A stretch of 5,513 nt of DNA. Origin: Actinomycetes bacterium. GTDB lineage: Bacteria; Actinomycetota; Actinomycetes; Actinomycetales; Microbacteriaceae. The stretch spans positions 1 to 5,513 of the forward strand of contig JAEYAG010000240.1 in assembly GCA_023451265.1 (NCBI GenBank), given 5' to 3'. Each line of letters starts with the position of its first letter. The stretch's first letter is position 1. Below, piece by piece: positions 1 to 3,069 of this stretch. Made by a program: the position numbers and the translations under genes. The notes under the pieces were generated by a model. The model saw only the letters and a program-made list of their open reading frames with translations, did no database searches and had not been told where the DNA came from.

Positions 1-438
1 TTCGTGCGCTCGCGCGAGTCCGGCCAGGTCGACGTGATGCCCGTGCAGCTGGTCACCGCGGGAGCGGCGATCGACGCCGTGACCGCGAAGCTCTTCGCCG
101 AGAACCGCTACCGCGACTACTACGAGCTCAACGGGCTCGTGATGCAGCTGACCGAGGCGCTCGCCGAGTTCTGGCACGCCCGCATCCGATCCGAACTCGG
201 CTTCGCCGGTGAGGACCCCTCCGACACGGCCGGTCTGTTCAAGCTCGAATACCGCGGGGCGCGGTTCTCGCTCGGCTACCCCGCGTGCCCCGACATGGAG
301 GATCGCCGCAAGGTCGTCGAGCTGCTGCGTCCCGAGCGGATGGGCGTCGAGCTCAGCGATGAGCTGCAGCTGCACCCCGAGCAGTCGACGGACGCGTTCG
401 TCTTCCACCACCCCGAGGCGAAGTACTTCTCGGTCTGA
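1..438 (+). CDS. metH: Cobalamin-dependent methionine synthase, C-terminal activation domain (5' partial)
   Basis: The frame is open from the window edge, and the visible 145 residues are the end of MetH. This cytoplasmic enzyme transfers a methyl group from methyltetrahydrofolate through cobalamin to homocysteine, making methionine. The visible part is the C-terminal AdoMet-binding reactivation domain, which supports reductive remethylation of inactivated cob(II)alamin. Diagnostic stretches are YRDYYELNG (residues 37-45), the helix around LTEALAEFWHARIR (50-63), the AdoMet-binding signature YRGARFSLGYPACPD (84-98), and the near-terminal HPEAKYFSV. These match the family's conserved RxxxGYPACP and HP-x-x-KY elements. 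The TGA at 436-438 sits where the family normally ends, so the 3' end is intact. A GTG at position 4 is not the start, because the domain clearly begins upstream of the window. It is the only plus-strand gene and converges with a minus-strand membrane-protein gene that overlaps its last ~86 bases. Confidence 0.96.
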   Translation, partial: FVRSRESGQVDVMPVQLVTAGAAIDAVTAKLFAENRYRDYYELNGLVMQLTEALAEFWHARIRSELGFAGEDPSDTAGLFKLEYRGARFSLGYPACPDMEDRRKVVELLRPERMGVELSDELQLHPEQSTDAFVFHHPEAKYFSV

Positions 439-922
439 GCGGATCCCGCCGAGCTGCTCTCGGGCTGCGGACGCCCATCACCACCATCCCCACCACTGCG
501 GCCAGGCTCACGGCGTACAGCACCAGCGACCCCCCGGAGTGGTCGCCACCGCCGATCCCGTAGGTGTCGGCGAGGCCCATGCCCCACCTGAAGGATGCCA
601 TGACGTACGCGGGGGCTCCGAAGATGAGCAGCGCGAGGGTGAACGCCGCCGCCACGAACGCGGGAACGCGCCCGACTGCGGTGATGAGCACCATGACGAC
701 GGCCAGGAGCGGCCCGAGGGCGAGAAAGCCGACGGTGTCTCCACTGCTCGGGAGTTCGCCCGCGGCATCCATCTCGGCGTAGATCTGCGTCAGCGTCCGT
801 CCGGGAGCGGCGGCGAGCGGGTTCAGCACGAGGATCTGCAGCGCCGCCCACGCGGCGTAGGCGGTGACGACGACGAGGCCGATCACGGCGACGACGAGCG
901 GGCGGTGACGCCAGGAGTCCAT
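353..922 (-). CDS. Four-TM membrane protein of unknown function, Arg-rich tail antisense to metH
   Basis: I do not recognise the family. The 189-residue product starts at an ATG (MDSWRHRP). It has four predicted membrane helices at about residues 9-33, 64-84, 87-109 and 132-151. A polar loop of about 30 residues separates helices 1 and 2 (GRTLTQIYAEMDAAGELPSS), and a Gly/Asp/His-rich loop (YGIGGGDHSGG, 121-131) precedes helix 4. After helix 4 the chain becomes a low-complexity Arg/Pro/Ser/Thr tail (152-189), of which the last ~28 residues are read from the strand opposite metH. That tail is probably not conserved, and homologues may end near residue 155-160. I rejected in-frame extension upstream to 1132 because it would run antisense through the GNAT gene and add only Arg-rich sequence. 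The gene lies 14 bases downstream of the GNAT stop. A possible weak leaderless -10 (CAGACT, 929-934) sits 6 bases before the ATG, and a GAGG lies about 12 bases before it. Confidence 0.75.
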   Translation of the reverse strand: MDSWRHRPLVVAVIGLVVVTAYAAWAALQILVLNPLAAAPGRTLTQIYAEMDAAGELPSSGDTVGFLALGPLLAVVMVLITAVGRVPAFVAAAFTLALLIFGAPAYVMASFRWGMGLADTYGIGGGDHSGGSLVLYAVSLAAVVGMVVMGVRSPRAARRDPLRPRSTSPRGGGRRTRPSTARGAAAAHR

Positions 923-936
923 GGGGGCAGTCTGCC

Positions 937-1344
937 TCACGCCTGGCGCATCATCCAGATCAGATCGCCCGACAGTTCGGTGAACCCGAAACGGCGGTAG
1001 AGCTCTTGCGCATCGGCGGTGGCGAGCAGCATCCGCTTCAGTTCGAGGGGCTCGAGGTCGTCGAGCACGCCTTTCAGCAGCAGTGTTCCCACTCCGGAGC
1101 CCCGGGCGGACGCGTCCACGAACACGTCGCACAGCCAGGCGAAGAAGGCGCCGTCGGTGACGACACGGGCGTAGGCGAGCTGCGCGCCGGACGCCTCGTC
1201 GTAGACGCCGTAGTTGCGCGATCCGGCCATCGCCGCCTCATGCTTTTCTCGCGAGCGGCCCTGGGCCCAGTAGGACTCCTGGCTCAGCCAGCGGTGGACG
1301 CGGGCGACGTCGATGCGTGCCGGATCGGCGGAGAAGACGTACAT
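937..1344 (-). CDS. GNAT-family N-acetyltransferase
   Basis: A 135-residue protein covering a single GNAT domain, which would transfer acetyl from acetyl-CoA to an amine. The substrate cannot be told from sequence. The core beta-4 strand and pyrophosphate-binding loop are clear: DVFVDASARGSGVGTLLL at residues 73-90, with R81-G-S-G-V-G86 matching the Q/R-x-x-G-x-G/A motif. The usual late element YRRFGFTEL (116-124) follows, preceded by LLATADAQELYRRFGF, typical of small single-domain acetyltransferases (PF00583/PF13508 type). The N-terminal part (HRWLSQESYWAQGRS, then NYGVYDEASGAQLAYARVVTDG) also fits this subgroup. Likely cytoplasmic. The start is an ATG only 9 bases after the stop of the upstream membrane-protein gene. 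No convincing Shine-Dalgarno is visible, but TAGCCT lies exactly 6 bases before the ATG, suggesting a leaderless mRNA. Function beyond the fold is unassigned. Confidence 0.92.
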   Translation of the reverse strand: MYVFSADPARIDVARVHRWLSQESYWAQGRSREKHEAAMAGSRNYGVYDEASGAQLAYARVVTDGAFFAWLCDVFVDASARGSGVGTLLLKGVLDDLEPLELKRMLLATADAQELYRRFGFTELSGDLIWMMRQA

Positions 1345-1350
1345 CGCCCC

Positions 1351-1356
1351 AGGCTA
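1351..1356 (-). promoter_or_regulatory. Candidate -10 element (TAGCCT) for leaderless GNAT transcript
   Basis: On the minus strand TAGCCT fits the actinobacterial -10 pattern TANNNT. It is followed by six bases (GGGGCG) and then the ATG at 1344, placing the expected transcription start at the A of the start codon. The TAG of this hexamer is also the stop codon of the upstream membrane-protein gene. I see no good -35. The GGGG between hexamer and ATG is too close to act as a normal ribosome-binding site. Confidence 0.5.
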
Positions 1357-2265
1357 GGGTGTGACGCCGACAGCGGCATGCCGGCGTCGCCACAGCCCAC
1401 CGGCGGCTACGCCCGCGACGCCGACGACCGCCGCGACGACGAGGGGCGGCAGGACGACGTCGGGAATGGTGAGCGCGGCGAAGAAGACCCCGACGCCGTA
1501 GTCGATCATCTCGGCGGGATACGCGGCGAGCACCCGCGTGCCGGCGGCGTTGCTGACCGCGGTGAAGAAAGCCGGACCGATCCACAGTGCCGCCAGGCTC
1601 ACGACGGATGCCGCGACGCGACCCGCGGTGCGGAACCCGCCCCAGGCGATCGCCGCCCCGACGAGCACCGCCGGTATCCACCGGAGGATCGTCAGCACCG
1701 GCTGGCTGACCTCATACGGTGCGAGCAGGAAAAGGTCGCGGAAGGCCGTGCCGATCCAGGTCGCCGACACGAGCGCCGCGAGCGACAGCCCGATGACGGC
1801 GCCGGGCACGGGCGCTCGCGCGATCAGGAGCAGGACGAGGGTGCCGACGAGCAGCGAGACGACGATGACGGCGACGATCGCGGCGGTGTAGAGCGCGGCC
1901 CGCGAGGACGCCTCGAGAAGGGCGCGTGTGACGAGCGTCGCCTGCACCGCGGCGATGAACTGCACGGCGAGCACGCCGCCCGTCAGGGAGAGGATGCCGT
2001 GGCGCGGTCGGCGGGAGGCGAGGGCGCGCCCGGCGATGCCCGCGACCGCGGACCCCACGACGAGCAGCGCGACGATCGAGGTGAGGTGGTACTGGCTGAA
2101 CGGCAGCAGCGCGACGGGCATGTCGCCGACGGATCCCGCGCCGAGGTTCTGCAGCGGGAGGCGGGCGCCGGTCACGAGCCAGGGGAGCAGGCCCACGATG
2201 GCGCCCGCGGCGCCGATCGCGAACCACACGGCGGCATTGAGCGGGCGCGGGCGCGGCGTGGTCAT
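1354..2265 (-). CDS. Polytopic membrane protein of unknown function, about 8 TM helices
   Basis: A 303-residue integral membrane protein that I cannot assign to a named family. Hydrophobic segments lie at about residues 10-32, 62-79, 91-112, 125-149, 155-174, 191-211 and 217-238, with one long or double segment at about 256-292. The N terminus is short and basic (TTPRPRPLN) and the C terminus is basic (WRRRHAAVGVTP), so both ends probably face the cytoplasm. The only long polar loop is between TM1 and TM2 (about 33-61, with GAGSVGDMPVALLPFSQYH), probably outside the cell. No ATPase, protease or transporter signature is visible. The ATG at 2265 is preceded by no Shine-Dalgarno but by TAGTCT at the leaderless spacing. 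The gene lies 25 bases after the zinc-motif gene and 9 bases before the GNAT gene, all on one strand. That suggests a shared locus but not a specific role. Confidence 0.85.
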   Translation of the reverse strand: MTTPRPRPLNAAVWFAIGAAGAIVGLLPWLVTGARLPLQNLGAGSVGDMPVALLPFSQYHLTSIVALLVVGSAVAGIAGRALASRRPRHGILSLTGGVLAVQFIAAVQATLVTRALLEASSRAALYTAAIVAVIVVSLLVGTLVLLLIARAPVPGAVIGLSLAALVSATWIGTAFRDLFLLAPYEVSQPVLTILRWIPAVLVGAAIAWGGFRTAGRVAASVVSLAALWIGPAFFTAVSNAAGTRVLAAYPAEMIDYGVGVFFAALTIPDVVLPPLVVAAVVGVAGVAAGGLWRRRHAAVGVTP

Positions 2266-2271
2266 CCGGGC

Positions 2272-2277
2272 AGACTA
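2272..2277 (-). promoter_or_regulatory. Candidate -10 element (TAGTCT) for leaderless membrane-protein transcript
   Basis: TAGTCT on the minus strand matches TANNNT. It is followed by GCCCGG and then the ATG at 2265, so the predicted transcript begins at the start codon. No purine-rich ribosome-binding site exists between the previous stop (2291) and the ATG. A TTGACC overlaps the upstream stop codon, but the spacer to the hexamer is only 11 bases, too short for a -35. Confidence 0.55.
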
Positions 2278-2290
2278 CCGGGGTGGCGGG

Positions 2291-2689
2291 TCAAGCGACC
2301 TGCTGCCCGCACATCCCGCAGACGCCCGTCGCGGGCACCTCGACGAAGCAGTCGGGGCAGAGGACCGCTGCGCGCTCCGGGATCGACGGTGCGGCGGCCT
2401 TCCGCGGTGCCGGTGCGGCGGCGCGGGCGCGGCGCGCGCGCTCGGGCGCCGAGACGGGCGGCGCGAGCTTCGGTGTCGGCTTGTGGTCGGCGCAGTAGTA
2501 GCGCACGAATCCCGCCGGGTTGTTCGGATGCCGGTGCTTCACGACCCAGAGCGCCTCACGCGGCCAGGGTTCGCTGTCGGGGCCGCAGCCGGCGCACCGG
2601 GTGGGCTCTCCGGGCACGGCCTCCGCCGCGGGGATCGGCAGTTCGAAGGGGAGGGCGTCGCGCCAGTCCGAGGAGTTCCTGATCTGCAC
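2291..2689 (-). CDS. Small protein with N-terminal Cys/His cluster and C-terminal zinc ribbon
   Basis: A 132-residue soluble protein, probably cytoplasmic, of unknown function. After a short start (SSDWRDALPFELP, residues 6-18) comes a conserved-looking block with C32-x2-C35, H52-R-H54 and C66-x2-H69 in GFVRYYCADH, plausible zinc ligands. An Ala/Pro/Arg-rich linker (about 76-105) leads to a compact zinc ribbon, C111-x2-C114-x9-C124-x2-C127 (CPDCFVEVPATGVCGMCGQQ), at the extreme C terminus. I chose the GTG at 2689 because GGAAGG lies 6 bases upstream and the protein-like sequence begins just there. An in-frame ATG at 2740 would add 17 residues (MEHGDVPPERMPPGRHT), has no ribosome-binding site and looks like non-coding translation. 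No catalytic motif is visible. Nucleic-acid or protein binding through the zinc ribbon is possible but unproven. Confidence 0.8.
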   Translation of the reverse strand: MQIRNSSDWRDALPFELPIPAAEAVPGEPTRCAGCGPDSEPWPREALWVVKHRHPNNPAGFVRYYCADHKPTPKLAPPVSAPERARRARAAAPAPRKAAAPSIPERAAVLCPDCFVEVPATGVCGMCGQQVA

Positions 2690-2695
2690 GGTATG

Positions 2696-2701
2696 CCTTC
2701 C
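2696..2701 (-). promoter_or_regulatory. Shine-Dalgarno (GGAAGG) that decides a GTG start
   Basis: Minus-strand GGAAGG is followed by CATACC and then GTG at 2689, an ideal 6-base spacing. It supports translation starting at the GTG and not at the upstream in-frame ATG at 2740. This is the only clear ribosome-binding site in the small-gene cluster and contrasts with the leaderless pattern of its neighbours. Confidence 0.65.
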
Positions 2702-2778
2702 CGGCGGCATCCGTTCGGGTGGGACGTCGCCGTGCTCCATTGTCCCACGGACGTCGAGCGGGCGCGGGATCGGGTCCG

Positions 2779-3069
2779 CTAGTCGACTGCGACGAAATGC
2801 TCGACCCGGGGGAACGGGTCGTAGAACCGGTGCAGGAGTTCTCGCCACCGTTCGTACTCCGGCGACCGGCGGAATCCCTCGGTGTGCGACTCGACGCTGT
2901 CCCACTCGACGAGCAGAAGGTATTCGTTCGGGGTCTCGAGGCTCCGCCGCAGGGTGACGCCGCGGCATCCGGGCTGCGCGGTGATCAGTGGACGCGCCTG
3001 TGCGAATGCGCGCTCGAACTCGCGCTCCGAGCCCGGGATGACGGGCAGTAGCGCGTGCTCGAGGATCAT
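2779..3069 (-). CDS. Antibiotic biosynthesis monooxygenase (ABM) fold protein
   Basis: A 96-residue protein of the dimeric alpha/beta ferredoxin-like ABM family (PF03992 type). Members include cofactor-less monooxygenases, heme-degrading enzymes and many uncharacterised small proteins. The pattern is characteristic: a first strand with MILEHALLPVIPG, a helix REFERAFAQARPLITAQPGC (residues 16-35), strands GVTLRRSLETPNEYLLLVEW (37-56), then SVESHTEGFRRSPEYERWRELLHRF (58-82) and a last strand VEHFVAVD. The EW followed by a helix containing H62 and F66 is typical of the family. No substrate can be assigned, and no Asn/Trp/His set that would prove heme degradation is evident. The ATG overlaps the TGA of the upstream ECF transporter gene (ATGA), so translational coupling is likely. 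TAGGGT 6 bases before the ATG could also give a separate leaderless transcript, or its AGGG could serve as a weak ribosome-binding site. Confidence 0.9.
   Translation of the reverse strand: MILEHALLPVIPGSEREFERAFAQARPLITAQPGCRGVTLRRSLETPNEYLLLVEWDSVESHTEGFRRSPEYERWRELLHRFYDPFPRVEHFVAVD

Noticed and set aside
436..460. Terminator hairpin after metH
   Set aside because: Only a 4-base stem (GCGG/CCGC) is visible with no T run, and the region is coding on the other strand.
923..1132. Upstream extension of the 4-TM protein to an in-frame start at 1132
   Set aside because: The added 70 residues are Arg-rich and overlap the GNAT gene in another frame. The membrane protein clearly begins at MDSWRHRP.
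1006..2682. A 558-codon open frame on the plus strand, antisense to three genes
   Set aside because: Its translation is Arg/Gly/Asp/Glu-rich low complexity with no fold-like pattern. It mirrors the codon structure of well-supported genes on the minus strand, which is expected in high-GC DNA.
2738..2740. ATG as the start of the zinc-motif protein
   Set aside because: It has no ribosome-binding site or -10 at the right place, and the added 17 residues look non-conserved. The GTG at 2689 has GGAAGG at 6-base spacing.
2741..2778. GACAAT as a -10 for the zinc-motif gene
   Set aside because: It matches TATAAT only partly, has no TTGACA-like box at 17 bases, and overlaps the rejected upstream start. 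Too weak to list.
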